A DNA stretch of 64,000 nucleotides from Streptomyces sp. NBC_01262 (GCF_036226365.1 NZ_CP108462.1:2232001-2296000), one strand, 5' to 3'; positions 7,422-16,866 are shown, numbered from the stretch's first letter. A program made the numbers and translations. The notes: generated by a model not told the origin, from the letters alone.

Positions 7422-7451
7422 AACGGGGCTTCGCCCGGGCGAAGCCCCGTT
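7422..7451. terminator. perfect 30-bp palindrome, probable terminator
   Basis: Arms AACGGGGCTTCGCCC and GGGCGAAGCCCCGTT are perfectly complementary without spacer. As RNA this folds into a strong hairpin about 90 bases after the PhnA stop. There is no long T tract, as is usual for actinomycete terminators. Confidence 0.6.
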
Positions 7452-7625
7452 CGACATACGCCAAGATCCAAAACGAACTCAGGTCGACAGCCTACGCCGC
7501 ACGACCGTTCGCGATTTCCCGCGCCCACCGGCAAGGACGAGGAGACGGCCACCCGCTTCGCCATCTCTATGCGGCGTGGCGACCGGACAACGTTCTGGCA
7601 AGGACTGAAAGGGGGAGGGAGAGCG

Positions 7626-7658
7626 TGGGAGTCCTCTGGGAGTTCTCTGGGACTTCCG
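7626..7658. repeat. three tandem 11-bp units
   Basis: TGGGAGTCCTC, TGGGAGTTCTC and TGGGACTTCCG follow one another directly. The first two differ by one base and the third is more diverged. No known function. Confidence 0.5.
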
Positions 7659-7810
7659 GCTGGATCAACAGGCATGAGCGTGAAACACGTGAAAGGCCAT
7701 TCACGCAGGTCAACACCCTGGCGTCACCCATCCCAGCAGCTCACAGGGTTACCGGGTCTCTTCCGCGACACCTGAGCGACGGATCCGGCCTCGCGTGGAA
7801 TCGTTGCGCG

Positions 7811-8512
7811 TTACGGCGTGCTCGCGGCGCGCACCGGTGCCTCCGGGCCGCGTTCCCGCCTGCGCAGCAGGGGGGTGAGGGTCTTCTGGATGATGAAGTA
7901 CTCCGCGTACACCGCGCAGACGACGATCGAAGCCCAGACGCTGGCGGGGTAGATGTCGTCGAAGGACAGCCACGGGAACGGTCCCGCCTGCAGGAGCAGG
8001 CCGATGCCCAGGAAGACGCGCAGCACGACGGCGGCGAAGGTCAGGGCGTAGTTGCGGATCATCCAGATGCGGTGCAACTGGACCTGGCCCTGCCGGATGC
8101 TGCGGAATCCCATCGCGAGGCTGTAGAGCCACGCGGCGGTGAGCAGGTAGAAGGCGACCTGGACGGAGAAGCCGGAGGTGGTGAAGGTGGCCGCCGCGAT
8201 GGCCGCGATCGAGGCGATGACCATGCTGATCATGTAGACGCGGCCGAGTATGCGGTGCAGTGCCGGACGGCGGGCGCGCAGGGTGGCCGCGAACTGGAAC
8301 GGTCCGATGAACAGCACCAGGCATGCGGGCAAGGCGTGCACCACGATGGACAGGTAGTGCACCGCGATGTCCGGGTTGATGGGAATCCGGCTCAGCGACG
8401 TGTCGCCGGTGAGGTAGGCGGGCGCCGAGTAGACGGCGATCCCGATGGCGGACACCGCGATCACGGCCCAGCTGATCTGTTTCCTGCGGCGGCGGGGGAC
8501 GGCGAGGGTCAT
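7811..8512 (-). CDS. DUF2306 multi-pass membrane protein
   Basis: 233 residues with about seven membrane segments: residues 12-32, 45-68, 85-105, 112-135, 155-175 and 185-210 are clearly hydrophobic. It carries the family signature HRILGRVYMISMV in the second half of the first repeat and a second HRIWMIRNYALTF, both typical of DUF2306 (haem- or cytochrome-like His-rich membrane proteins of unknown role). The ATG at 8512 lies 6 bases after AGGAG. It lies 142 bases downstream of the LAL regulator on the same strand, so that regulator may control it. Confidence 0.82.
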   Translation of the reverse strand: MTLAVPRRRRKQISWAVIAVSAIGIAVYSAPAYLTGDTSLSRIPINPDIAVHYLSIVVHALPACLVLFIGPFQFAATLRARRPALHRILGRVYMISMVIASIAAIAAATFTTSGFSVQVAFYLLTAAWLYSLAMGFRSIRQGQVQLHRIWMIRNYALTFAAVVLRVFLGIGLLLQAGPFPWLSFDDIYPASVWASIVVCAVYAEYFIIQKTLTPLLRRRERGPEAPVRAASTP

Positions 8513-8654
8513 CAAGAGCTCCTGCTACGTGCGATCGACGAACCGGTACTGCGTCGACCCTCGCGCGCCGGCGGGGGCGGCCGCGTCGGTGAGAATTACG
8601 TAGATCGCGCCGGCAGTCGGCCGAGCGATCGGAGCCACAGGTCGGTGCGAGAGG

Positions 8655-11363
8655 TCAGCGCGACAGGTCGCGGAGCTGGCGGCGGGAGGAGATGCCCAGC
8701 TTCCGGTAGACGTTGCGCAGGTGGGTGTCGATCGTGCGGGGGCTGAGGAACAGCGTCGCGGCCACTTCCCTGGACGTCTCGCCGGCGGCGACCTTCCCGG
8801 CGATGAGTCGTTCCTGCGCGGTGAGCAGCCCGAGCGGGCTCGTCCCGTCGCGACGCGGACGTTCCCCGGTGGCGACCAGTTCGCGAGCCGCCCGGTCGGC
8901 GAACGCGTCCGCGCCGATCGCGCTCAGCGCCTCGTGCGCGGCGCGGAGCTCGACCCGTGCCTCGGCGCGGCGGCCTTCGCGGCGCAGCCATTCCCCGTAC
9001 GTCAGGCGTGCGCGGGCGTGGTAGACCCGCACCCCGGTCCGGGCGAACAGGTCGATGGCCTCCCGGTAGCGGCCGTCCGTGCCGGCCGACCCGGGCTCCA
9101 GGAGTGCCTGGGCGAGGAGGTGGGTGGCGACGGCCCACGCCGTGCGGCTGGTGCGTGCCACCGCCTCGATGCGGTTCAACGCCGTGGCGGCGCAGCCGGG
9201 ACGCCCGGTCCGCGCGGCCGCCTCCACGAGTTCCTGATTGAGGCTCCAGATGACGTAGGAGCCGCGTCGTTGCTGTTCCTGGGCGTCGAGCGCGGCATCG
9301 AGCGCGGCGGCGCAGTCGCCGAGCCCGTTGCTCAGTACCGCGGTGGCGTAGAGCTCGGCCACCACGTCCTCGCGGCCGAGGCGGTGGTGCAGCGCCGCCC
9401 GCAGATCGCCAACGCGGTCGACGTCGCCGCGCCAGGCGGCGAGGATGAGTTCGCCGAAGGCGAGTTTGACGGTGCCGGCCGCCTCGTCGACCGCGCGGGC
9501 CTCCTCCAGGCTCGCGGCCGCTTCGCCGTGCCGGCCCAGCGCCGTCCTGGCGACGGCGTGGCAGCGCAGGGCCTGCGGCAGTACGGCGTAGGCGCCCTGC
9601 CTGCGGGCCAGTTCCACCTGGCGGGTGGAGAGCACCTCCATCGCCTCGTCGTCGCGCAGGTCGATGGCCATCAGGCAGGCGAGCTCCATCCACCACGGGC
9701 TCGCGGACGCGCCGTCGGCGGCTGTACGGAACGCGTCGACCGCGCGTCTCATCGCGGGCACCGCCTCCTCGACGGGCAGCAGCACCTGGTCGAGCAGCGC
9801 GTCCAGCAGCAGGTCGACCGGTCGCGCCGACTGCCGCCGCGGCGGTGCCTGTGCGCGGATACGGACGCCGAGCTGCCGCAGGCGACCCGGCAGGCGGTCG
9901 ACGAACATCGCGGACGCGAAGGCTTCGAGGTAGGTCTCCCTGGCCCGGTCGGGGTCGAGGCCGGCGGCGGCGTCCACGAGCGCGGCGGTGGCGTTCGCGC
10001 TGCGCTCGACGTGGAAGTCGATCAGGGCATGCTGCAGACGGGCTTCGGCGCGCTCCCCCGGTGCCAGCGGGCGCCGCTCGGCCCGTGTGACCAGTTCGCG
10101 CGCCTCGACCGGTGCGCCGGCCCGCAGCCGGGACCCTGCCGCGGCGAGCAGCCGCTCGGCCCGCCGCCCCGGATCGGGTGTCAGGTGCGCCGCGCGTTCG
10201 AGAAACGCCGAGGCCGCGGCGATACCACCGCGCAGCTGTGCCCGGTCGGCCGCCCGGACCAGCTCCGTGGCGACGTCCTCGTCGGTGTCGATGACCGCGT
10301 GGGCCCGGTGCCAGGCGCGGCGGTCGAGATCTGTGTCCGGATCGGTCGCGTCGGCGAGCGCGGCGTGCACGCTTCGGCGGGTGGCCGGGGCGGCCTGCCG
10401 GTAGACGGCGGAACGCACGAGCGGATGCCGGAAGCGCAGCCGGGGCCCGAGGAACACCAGCCCGTCGTCCTCCGCGTCGGCCAGCCCGGCCGGGTCCAGG
10501 TCCAGGCGCTTGGCCGCGCGGCGCAACAGGGCCAGGTCGCCGACGGGTTCCGCCGCGGCGAGCACCACCAGCGTCCGTGTCGCGGCCGGCAACCGCCGTA
10601 GGCGGCGGGCGAACTCGTCCTCCAGTACGTCCACGACGCCGGCCCGCGGTCCGTCACGACCGCCGGGCAGGCCCAGCGGCCCGGCGGCCACGCGCCCGAA
10701 CTCCAGCAGGGCCAGCGGATTGCCGCCGGCCTCGGCCAGGATCCGGTCGATCACCTCGTCGTCCAGGCCGGCTCGTGCCGTCGACCGGAGCAGTGCCCGT
10801 GCGTCCTCGTCGTCGAGACCGGGCAGCGACAGGTGCGGGAGATCGGGGACCCGGGTCCCGGGACCGCAGTCCCGTCCGGCGAACACCATCGCGATCCGCT
10901 CGGCGGCGACGCGCCGTGCGACGAAGGCCAGGACCTGCCGGGTACCGGCGTCGATCCAGTGGGCGTCGTCCACCACGCAGCACACCGGACGGTGCCGGGC
11001 GAGTTCATGCAGCAGACCGAGCACGGCGAGCCGGACAATCAGCGGGCTCGGTGCCGTCCCGCCGCCGAGCCCGAACACCGATTCGAGCGCCTGCCGCTGC
11101 ACCTCCGGAAGGCCGGCGCGGTGCCCGAGCACCGGGGCGCACAACTGGTGAAGGGCGGCGTAAGGCAGATCCCGCTCGAACTCGGTGCCACCTGCGCGCA
11201 GGACCAGCCACCCGTCGAGCGCCCCCACCGCGGCGTCCAGCAGCGCCGACTTGCCCATGCCCGCCTCGCCTACCAGCGCGAGTGCTCCACCGCGCCCGTC
11301 CTCCGCCGCCCGCGTCACCTGCTCGATCGCGTGAAGCTCCGCCTGCCGGGCCACGAACAGCAT
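8655..11363 (-). CDS. LAL-type LuxR family transcriptional regulator with AAA domain
   Basis: 902 residues, the usual size of large ATP-binding LuxR (MalT-like) activators. Residues 32-39 are a Walker A (GEAGMGKS) and VCCVVDDAHW near residue 125 is a Walker B. A long helical, TPR-like middle part follows. The last 60 residues form a LuxR HTH: LTAQERLIAGKVAAGETSREVA, FLSPRTIDTHLRNVYRKLGI. Such proteins activate secondary-metabolism or sugar genes on binding a small molecule and ATP. It diverges from the TetR gene at 11482, sharing the intergenic palindrome 11409-11423. DUF2306 downstream is the only gene in the same direction. Ligand unknown. Confidence 0.93.
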   Translation of the reverse strand: MLFVARQAELHAIEQVTRAAEDGRGGALALVGEAGMGKSALLDAAVGALDGWLVLRAGGTEFERDLPYAALHQLCAPVLGHRAGLPEVQRQALESVFGLGGGTAPSPLIVRLAVLGLLHELARHRPVCCVVDDAHWIDAGTRQVLAFVARRVAAERIAMVFAGRDCGPGTRVPDLPHLSLPGLDDEDARALLRSTARAGLDDEVIDRILAEAGGNPLALLEFGRVAAGPLGLPGGRDGPRAGVVDVLEDEFARRLRRLPAATRTLVVLAAAEPVGDLALLRRAAKRLDLDPAGLADAEDDGLVFLGPRLRFRHPLVRSAVYRQAAPATRRSVHAALADATDPDTDLDRRAWHRAHAVIDTDEDVATELVRAADRAQLRGGIAAASAFLERAAHLTPDPGRRAERLLAAAGSRLRAGAPVEARELVTRAERRPLAPGERAEARLQHALIDFHVERSANATAALVDAAAGLDPDRARETYLEAFASAMFVDRLPGRLRQLGVRIRAQAPPRRQSARPVDLLLDALLDQVLLPVEEAVPAMRRAVDAFRTAADGASASPWWMELACLMAIDLRDDEAMEVLSTRQVELARRQGAYAVLPQALRCHAVARTALGRHGEAAASLEEARAVDEAAGTVKLAFGELILAAWRGDVDRVGDLRAALHHRLGREDVVAELYATAVLSNGLGDCAAALDAALDAQEQQRRGSYVIWSLNQELVEAAARTGRPGCAATALNRIEAVARTSRTAWAVATHLLAQALLEPGSAGTDGRYREAIDLFARTGVRVYHARARLTYGEWLRREGRRAEARVELRAAHEALSAIGADAFADRAARELVATGERPRRDGTSPLGLLTAQERLIAGKVAAGETSREVAATLFLSPRTIDTHLRNVYRKLGISSRRQLRDLSR

Positions 11364-11408
11364 GCCGTCGGCTTCCTTCCCGCCTGCGCAGTTAACAGCG
11401 ATAGATTG

Positions 11409-11423
11409 TCTAACAAGGTTAGA
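11409..11423. promoter_or_regulatory. inverted repeat in the LAL/TetR divergent promoter
   Basis: TCTAAC, AAG, GTTAGA: perfect 6-bp arms with a 3-bp spacer, in the AT-rich middle of the 118-base gap between the two divergent starts. It is a natural operator for the TetR protein at 11482. Confidence 0.6.
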
Positions 11424-11481
11424 TCCGAGGCATGCTCATCCTCGTGAGCGCCCGCCACGGCTGTCAACTCTGAGGAGGGCT

Positions 11482-12090
11482 ATGTCGGTCGGCACGCGAC
11501 GTGAGCGGGAGCGGGCGAAGATCCGCGACAGCCTCGTCCAGGTGGCCTTGACGGTGCTGGAGCACGAGGGCACGGCAGCCGTGACCGTCCGCCGCGTCGC
11601 GGGTGAGGTCGAGTACACAGCGCCGGTCGTCTACCAGCACTTCGCCAACAAGGAAGCCCTGCTGCTGGCGCTGGTCGAGGTCGGCTACGCGCGACTGCAC
11701 GCACGGATGGCCGCGGCCGCCGAGAACGCCGTCGCCGCCGACGGCCGCATCCTCGACACCGGGCGGGCCTATGTGGAGTTCGCCGCCGCCCACCCCCACC
11801 TGTACCAGCTGATGAACAGCGCCGACGTCGACGCGCACGGCCGCTTCCGTGCCGCCACCCCTGTCGTCCGGCTCGTCGAAGACCTGATGACGAACTGGGC
11901 CGGCGCACACGGCATCGTCCTGGCCGACCCGACGGAGACCTGCGAGGTCGCCTGGGCGACCCTGTACGGCATCGCCGGCCTGGGAAAACTCGACACGGTG
12001 GGCTACGCCCGGGCCGCCCACCTGGCCGACCGGGCGTTGCGCGCGTTGCTCCTGTCCTGGCGCACCCATCCCGACGGCGACTATCCCTGA
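11482..12090 (+). CDS. TetR family transcriptional regulator
   Basis: 202 residues. The N-terminal HTH (about residues 12-58) reads IRDSLVQVALTVLEHEGTAAVTVRRVAGEVEY, VVYQHFANKEALLLALVEVG. The C-terminal part (WHG-like, residues 80-195) is hydrophobic and helical with an unknown ligand. The start has a strong GAGGAGGG site 7 bases upstream. The gene diverges from the LAL activator and probably represses it and itself through 11409-11423. Its last 10 bases overlap the convergent SARP gene. Confidence 0.93.
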   Translation: MSVGTRRERERAKIRDSLVQVALTVLEHEGTAAVTVRRVAGEVEYTAPVVYQHFANKEALLLALVEVGYARLHARMAAAAENAVAADGRILDTGRAYVEFAAAHPHLYQLMNSADVDAHGRFRAATPVVRLVEDLMTNWAGAHGIVLADPTETCEVAWATLYGIAGLGKLDTVGYARAAHLADRALRALLLSWRTHPDGDYP

Positions 12091-14918
12091 CCACCTCGCT
12101 GGAGGTAGCGGAGGATCTTGGCGCGTAGCGGGTCGGTGTCCGGGAGGCCGAGTTCGTCGGTGATGGCCAGGGCCTGGGTCCAGGCGGTCCGGGCGGCGTC
12201 GGGGTCGGCGGCGGTGTGGTGGGTGTCGCCGAGTTCGGCGAGGCCGGCGGCTTCGCTGTGGCGGTCGCCGGTCTGGTGGAAGAGGTCGACGGCTTGCTGG
12301 TAGCAGTCGACGGCCTGCCGGTACTGGCCGATGTGGTGGTGGATGTAGCCGAGGCTGTCCCAGGTGTGGGCCTGGCCGTTGAGGTCTGCGACCTCCTGGG
12401 CCAGGGCGAGGGCCTGCAGGCAGTGTGTGAGGGCCTGGTGGTGGTCGCCGAGCTGGGCGCGGTTCCAGCCGAGGTGGTTGAGGGCGGCGGACTGTCCGGC
12501 CCGGTCGCCGGCGGCCCGGTAGTGCTCAAGGCTGTGGTGGGCGTGGTCGAACGCCTGCTGGAAGAAGCCCCGGGCGGAGGACATCCGGGCGAGGTGCTGG
12601 CGGGTGCGGGCCTGGCCGTGGTGGCTGCCGAGTTCGCCGAACAGTTCCAGGGCGAGCAGGTAGTGGGTGCGGGCGTCGTCGGGGTGGTCCAGCCGGTCGT
12701 GGGCGAGCCCGAGACCGCGGTGGGCGTTGGCCTGGCCGGTCCTGTCGTCCTGGCGTACGGCGGCGGCCAGGGCGGTGCTCTGGGCGTCGGCCAGTGCCTG
12801 CCAGTGTCCGTGCCGGTCGAGGAAGGTGGTGAGGGTCGAGGCGAGCTGCCAGGTGTGGGTGTCGAAGCCGGCGGCGGGCGCCCGGTCGATGGCGGCGAGC
12901 AGGACGGGGTGCTCGGCGGCGAACCAGGCCTGCGCCTGGTGGTGGCCGGAGGCTTCCTCGGGGGCGGCGCCGAGCCGGGCGGGGGGCAGGACGATCGGGT
13001 TGGGCTGGGGGGTCAGCACCGCGTCGGCGGTACGGGCGGTGTGCAGATAGTGGTCGAGCATCCGGTGCGTCGCGGTGCGGCGGTCGCTCTCGGTGTCCTG
13101 GGTGCGGGCCAGTTCGGTGGCGTAGGCGCTCAGCAGGTCGTGGAAGGCGTACCGGCCGGCGGTGTGCTCGGTGAGCAGGTGGGCGCGGATCAGTTCGGCC
13201 AGCAGCGTACGGGCGTGTGCCGCGGGCACACCGGCCAGGCCGGCCACGGCCGGCAGGGCGGCGTCGGGCCCGGGGTGCAGGCCCAGCAGCCTGAACAGCC
13301 GGGCGGCGTCGGCGCTCAGGGCGCGGTAGGACCAGGAGAACACCGTCCGTACCTGGGTGGCCGGGTCCCCGCCGTCCAGGGCGTCCAGACGGCTCATGGC
13401 CTCGCGTAACTCATCGGCGAGCGCGGCGAGCGGGACGTGGGGCTGAGCGGCGGCGCGGGCGGCCACGATCGCCAGCGCCAGCGGCAGCCCCGCGCAACGG
13501 GCGACGATCTCCCTGACGGCGTCGGATTCGGCGGCCACCCGGTCGGCGCCGAGGCGGGCGGTCAGCAGGTCCCGGGCCTCCGCGGGGGCCAGCAGGTCCA
13601 GGGCCAGCAGCTGGGCGCCCTCGGTCGCGGCCAGGCTGGTGAGCCGATTGCGGCTGGTCACCAGCGCCAGGCAGCCCGGCGCGCCGGGCAGCAGTGGGCG
13701 GACCTGCTCGGCGTCCCGGGCGTTGTCCAGCACCACCAGCACCCGCCGGCCCGCCAGCAGGCTGCGGTAGAGGCCCACCTGTGCCTCCATCCCGGCCGGG
13801 ATGCGGGCCGGTGGCACGCCGAAGGCGTCCAGGAACCCCCGGACCGCCTCCGCCGGGTCCATCGTCGACCCGCCGGGATCGAACCCGCGCAGATTCACAT
13901 GCAGTTGCCCGTCGGGAAAGGCCTCCCGCACCCGGCGCGCCCAGTGCACGGCCAGCGCGGTCTTGCCCACCCCCGCGGTGCCCGACACCGCCGAGATCAC
14001 CACCGCGGACGACTGGTCCGCCACCGAGGTGAGCAGCGCCTCCAGACGGGCGAGTTCCTCGCCGCGCCCGGTGAAGCCGCGTACGCCCATGGGCAGTTGC
14101 GCGGGGACCTCGCCCAGGTGCGGCGGCGCCGTCAGCGGCGCCGCGGGTGGCGGCTGCGGGGCGGGCCCGGACAGGCGGCCCTGCAGGATCGCCTGGTGAA
14201 CCGCCCGCAATCCCGAGCCGGGATCGGTGCCCAGTTCCTCCACCAGCCGCTTCCGGACGGCGGCGTAGCACTCCAGCGCCTCCGCGCCGCGTCCGGCGGC
14301 GTGCAGCGCCCGCATCAGCGCCTCGGCCAGGGGCTCCACGAGCGGGTACTCGTCGAGCAGATCGGTCAGCGGGCCGATCACGGCGCCGGGATCGCCGACC
14401 TGTAACTCCGCGTGAGCCCACTCGACGACGGCGTCCATGCGCTGGCGCCGCCACGCCTCGCGCACCCGCGTCACCCACTGCCCGCCCAGCCCTGCCAGTG
14501 GCTCCCCGCGCCACAGCCCGAGCGCCTCGCGCAGCAGCGAGGCCCGCTCACCGTCCGCGAGGGCCGCCTCCCGGGCCCGGTCGACCAGGTGCCGGAACCG
14601 GTGCACGTCCACCTGCTCCGTACGGGCCTCCAGCAGATACCCGCCGGAGCGGCGCACCAGGCGCAGTGGATCCTCCCCGGCGCCGCCGGTCTGCTCGCAC
14701 ACCCGCCGGATCCGGGCGATATGGGCATACAGCGCGCGCCGCGCCTCCTCCGGCGGACTGGCACCCCAGACCCGTCTGATCACCACATCGACCGCGACGG
14801 GCCGTCCGGCGTCCACGGCCAGTGCCGCCAGCACGGTACGGCGCTGCGGAGGCCCCACCTCCGTCACCTGGCCCCGTACCGCCAGTTCCACCGGCCCCAG
14901 CAGCCGTAAATCCACCAC
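12081..14918 (-). CDS. AfsR/SARP family regulator with NB-ARC and TPR domains
   Basis: About 945 residues from the GTG at 14918, chosen because CTGGAGG lies 10 bases upstream; a GTG at 14951 would add 11. Domains in order: OmpR-like winged helix (VDLRLLGPVEL..., residues 1-95), BTAD (to about 250: WVTRVREAWRRQRMDAV, ALECYAAVRKRLVEELGTDPG), NB-ARC ATPase with Walker A GTAGVGKTALA, and C-terminal TPRs with repeated AL, GY and YQQA patterns. SARPs activate antibiotic clusters. The fourth codon is TTA (14907-14909), so translation should need the bldA tRNA. No biosynthetic cluster lies in the window, so the targets are elsewhere. Confidence 0.93.
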   Translation of the reverse strand: MVDLRLLGPVELAVRGQVTEVGPPQRRTVLAALAVDAGRPVAVDVVIRRVWGASPPEEARRALYAHIARIRRVCEQTGGAGEDPLRLVRRSGGYLLEARTEQVDVHRFRHLVDRAREAALADGERASLLREALGLWRGEPLAGLGGQWVTRVREAWRRQRMDAVVEWAHAELQVGDPGAVIGPLTDLLDEYPLVEPLAEALMRALHAAGRGAEALECYAAVRKRLVEELGTDPGSGLRAVHQAILQGRLSGPAPQPPPAAPLTAPPHLGEVPAQLPMGVRGFTGRGEELARLEALLTSVADQSSAVVISAVSGTAGVGKTALAVHWARRVREAFPDGQLHVNLRGFDPGGSTMDPAEAVRGFLDAFGVPPARIPAGMEAQVGLYRSLLAGRRVLVVLDNARDAEQVRPLLPGAPGCLALVTSRNRLTSLAATEGAQLLALDLLAPAEARDLLTARLGADRVAAESDAVREIVARCAGLPLALAIVAARAAAQPHVPLAALADELREAMSRLDALDGGDPATQVRTVFSWSYRALSADAARLFRLLGLHPGPDAALPAVAGLAGVPAAHARTLLAELIRAHLLTEHTAGRYAFHDLLSAYATELARTQDTESDRRTATHRMLDHYLHTARTADAVLTPQPNPIVLPPARLGAAPEEASGHHQAQAWFAAEHPVLLAAIDRAPAAGFDTHTWQLASTLTTFLDRHGHWQALADAQSTALAAAVRQDDRTGQANAHRGLGLAHDRLDHPDDARTHYLLALELFGELGSHHGQARTRQHLARMSSARGFFQQAFDHAHHSLEHYRAAGDRAGQSAALNHLGWNRAQLGDHHQALTHCLQALALAQEVADLNGQAHTWDSLGYIHHHIGQYRQAVDCYQQAVDLFHQTGDRHSEAAGLAELGDTHHTAADPDAARTAWTQALAITDELGLPDTDPLRAKILRYLQRGGQG

Positions 14919-15124
14919 GATTTCAGCACCTCCAGTGCAGATATTCTCCACCTGTCCCGCACATTCATTCGGGGTGACAACCTATCGGCAAGGTTCCGAC
15001 CCATACCTGAGCCCTAGGTTGGGTCGGGGGACGGCAGCGGGGAGCCGTCCCCTTGGGGGGCTGCGCATCGGGGGCGGCTTGACGGCCGTGTGGGGTATCA
15101 GCATCGAAGACGGGGGTCTCATCG

Positions 15125-15862
15125 ATGGGGCATGTGAACAGGGCGTCCGGATCCGCTGTGGTGTCTTCGCCGGGCGCAGGCGGGCGCAGTGTGCTGGAGG
15201 GGGCTTTTGAGCTGCTGGAGGCCGTGGAACGGGCCACGGAGGCGGGACTGACCAAGCTGTCGGCGGAGTGCGGACTGCCCAAGACGACCGCGTACCGGCT
15301 GCTGGAGCAACTGGTCGCGCTCGGGGCCGTCGAGCGGCGCGGAGCGGGGTACCAGATGGGGCCGCGGATGTACCGGCTCGGGCAGGGGTGGCAACCGCAT
15401 CCCCGGCTGCGCTCCGCCTCGGAGGAGCCGGTCCGCCGTCTGGTGCGCGCCACGGGTGCGACAGCGGGGATCGCCGTGCTGCGCAAGGGGCAGACGCTGG
15501 TCCTGGACTGGACGCCCGGCGAGGCGGCCCTGCCGGCCGCCGTGGCGAACAACGTGGCCTGGCCCTGGTTCACCGCGTCGGGCAAGGTGCTGGTGGCCGG
15601 GGCGCGGCCCGACCTCCCACTCGGTCCGCTCCCCGCGTCCTGGCGGCAGGAGGCCGCGACGATACGGGACCGCGGCGTCGCCTACGACCGGGAGGAAGTG
15701 GTGGAAGGGGTGTCGTGCGTGGCTGTGCCGCTGTACGGCGGGGGCGGAGCCCCGGTGGCGGCCCTGTGCGTCCTGACCGATCCCGCACACCATCTGGAGC
15801 GGCTCGCCCACGTCACCCAAGGCGCCGGTATGGCGATCAGCGCGGGGCTGCGCGGCCGGTGA
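15125..15862 (+). CDS. IclR family transcriptional regulator
   Basis: 245 residues. The winged HTH (residues 20-75) reads SVLEGAFELLEAVERATEAG, LTKLSAECGLPKTTAYRLLEQLVALGAVER. The effector GAF-like IclR domain follows, with FTASGKVLVAGARP and the cysteine-containing GVSCVAVPLYG. The gene is convergent with the argF-like gene, 5 bases apart at their ends. An IclR regulator next to arginine catabolism genes suggests, but does not prove, that it controls them. The ATG at 15125 lacks a clear ribosome site; GTG 15134 is an alternative. Confidence 0.9.
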   Translation: MGHVNRASGSAVVSSPGAGGRSVLEGAFELLEAVERATEAGLTKLSAECGLPKTTAYRLLEQLVALGAVERRGAGYQMGPRMYRLGQGWQPHPRLRSASEEPVRRLVRATGATAGIAVLRKGQTLVLDWTPGEAALPAAVANNVAWPWFTASGKVLVAGARPDLPLGPLPASWRQEAATIRDRGVAYDREEVVEGVSCVAVPLYGGGGAPVAALCVLTDPAHHLERLAHVTQGAGMAISAGLRGR

Positions 15863-15867
15863 CGGCG

Positions 15868-16866
15868 TCAGCCCAGTGTCGCCACCAGGACCGCCTTGAT
15901 CGTGTGCATGCGGTTCTCGGCCTGGTCGAAGACCACGGAGCGCGGTGACTCGAAGACCTCGTCCGTGACCTCCAGCGAGGTCAGGCCGTGCCGTTCGTAG
16001 ATCTCCTGGCCGACCTTCGTGCCCAGGTCGTGGTAGGCGGGCAGGCAGTGCATGAACTTGACGCCCGGGTTGCCGGTGGCGTCGAGCACCTGCGTCGTGA
16101 CGGCGTACGGGCCCAGCAGCGCGATCCGCTCGTCCCAGACCTCCTTGGGCTCGCCCATCGAGACCCAGACGTCGGTGTGGACGAAATCCGCGCCGCGCAC
16201 GCCGTCCGCGACATCCTCGGTGAGCGTCACGCGCGCGCCGGTCTTCTCGGCGAGGCGCCGTGCCTGCGCGATGACGGCGTCGTCGGGCCAGAGCTGCTTC
16301 GGGGCGACGATCCGTACGTCCATGCCGAGCAGCGCACCGGTGACCAGCAGCGAGTTGCCCATGTTGTAGCGGGCGTCGCCGAGGTAGGCGTAGGCGATCT
16401 CGGGCAGCGGCTTGGCGCTGTGCTCGGTCATGGTGAGGACATCGGCGAGCATCTGGGTGGGGTGCCATTCATCGGTGAGGCCGTTCCAGACGGGCACGCC
16501 CGCGTATGCCGCCAGCTCCTCCACGACGTGCTGCCCGGTGCCGCGGTACTCGATGCCGTCGTACATCCGGCCGAGGACGCGGGCGGTGTCCTTGACCGAC
16601 TCCTTGTGCCCGATCTGGGAGCCGGAGGGGTCGAGGTAGGTGGTGGAGGCGCCCTGGTCCGCTGCCGCGACCTCGAAGGAGCAGCGGGTCCGGGTGGAGG
16701 TCTTCTCGAAGATCAGCGCGATGTTCCTGCCGCGCAGCCGCTGCACCTCGGCGCCCGCGCGCTTGGCGGCCTTGAGCTCGGCGGCCAGCTCCAGAAGGTG
16801 GCGGAACTCCTCGGGAGTGAAGTCCAGCTCCTTGAGGAAGTGGCGGCCCTTGAGGTCGCTGGCCAT
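15868..16866 (-). CDS. argF: ornithine carbamoyltransferase
   Basis: 332 residues. It transfers carbamoyl phosphate to ornithine, or the reverse in arginine breakdown. The carbamoyl phosphate site STRTR is at residues 57-61, HPTQ of the second substrate loop is in [14 protein letters not shown], and the catalytic HCLP is near residue 271 (MHCLPAYHD). The ATG at 16866 is chosen for its TAGGAG site; an upstream ATG would give 342 residues. It lies downstream of the arginine deiminase on the same strand, so a catabolic role (arcB) is likely. No carbamate kinase gene is seen. Confidence 0.95.
   Translation of the reverse strand: MASDLKGRHFLKELDFTPEEFRHLLELAAELKAAKRAGAEVQRLRGRNIALIFEKTSTRTRCSFEVAAADQGASTTYLDPSGSQIGHKESVKDTARVLGRMYDGIEYRGTGQHVVEELAAYAGVPVWNGLTDEWHPTQMLADVLTMTEHSAKPLPEIAYAYLGDARYNMGNSLLVTGALLGMDVRIVAPKQLWPDDAVIAQARRLAEKTGARVTLTEDVADGVRGADFVHTDVWVSMGEPKEVWDERIALLGPYAVTTQVLDATGNPGVKFMHCLPAYHDLGTKVGQEIYERHGLTSLEVTDEVFESPRSVVFDQAENRMHTIKAVLVATLG

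Larger units (their letters stand above)
7335..7810. other. intergenic stretch with palindrome and short repeats
   Basis: No gene was found between the PhnA gene and the convergent DUF2306 gene. The stretch holds the 30-bp palindrome at 7422-7451 and three tandem 11-bp units at 7626-7658. Short open frames on both strands have no recognisable content. Confidence 0.5.

Noticed and set aside
8721..10601. 626-residue open frame on the plus strand
   Set aside because: Antisense of the LAL regulator, without protein-like pattern.
12216..13409. 397-residue open frame on the plus strand
   Set aside because: Antisense of the TPR part of the SARP gene; Val/Gly-rich repeats reflect TPR codon bias.
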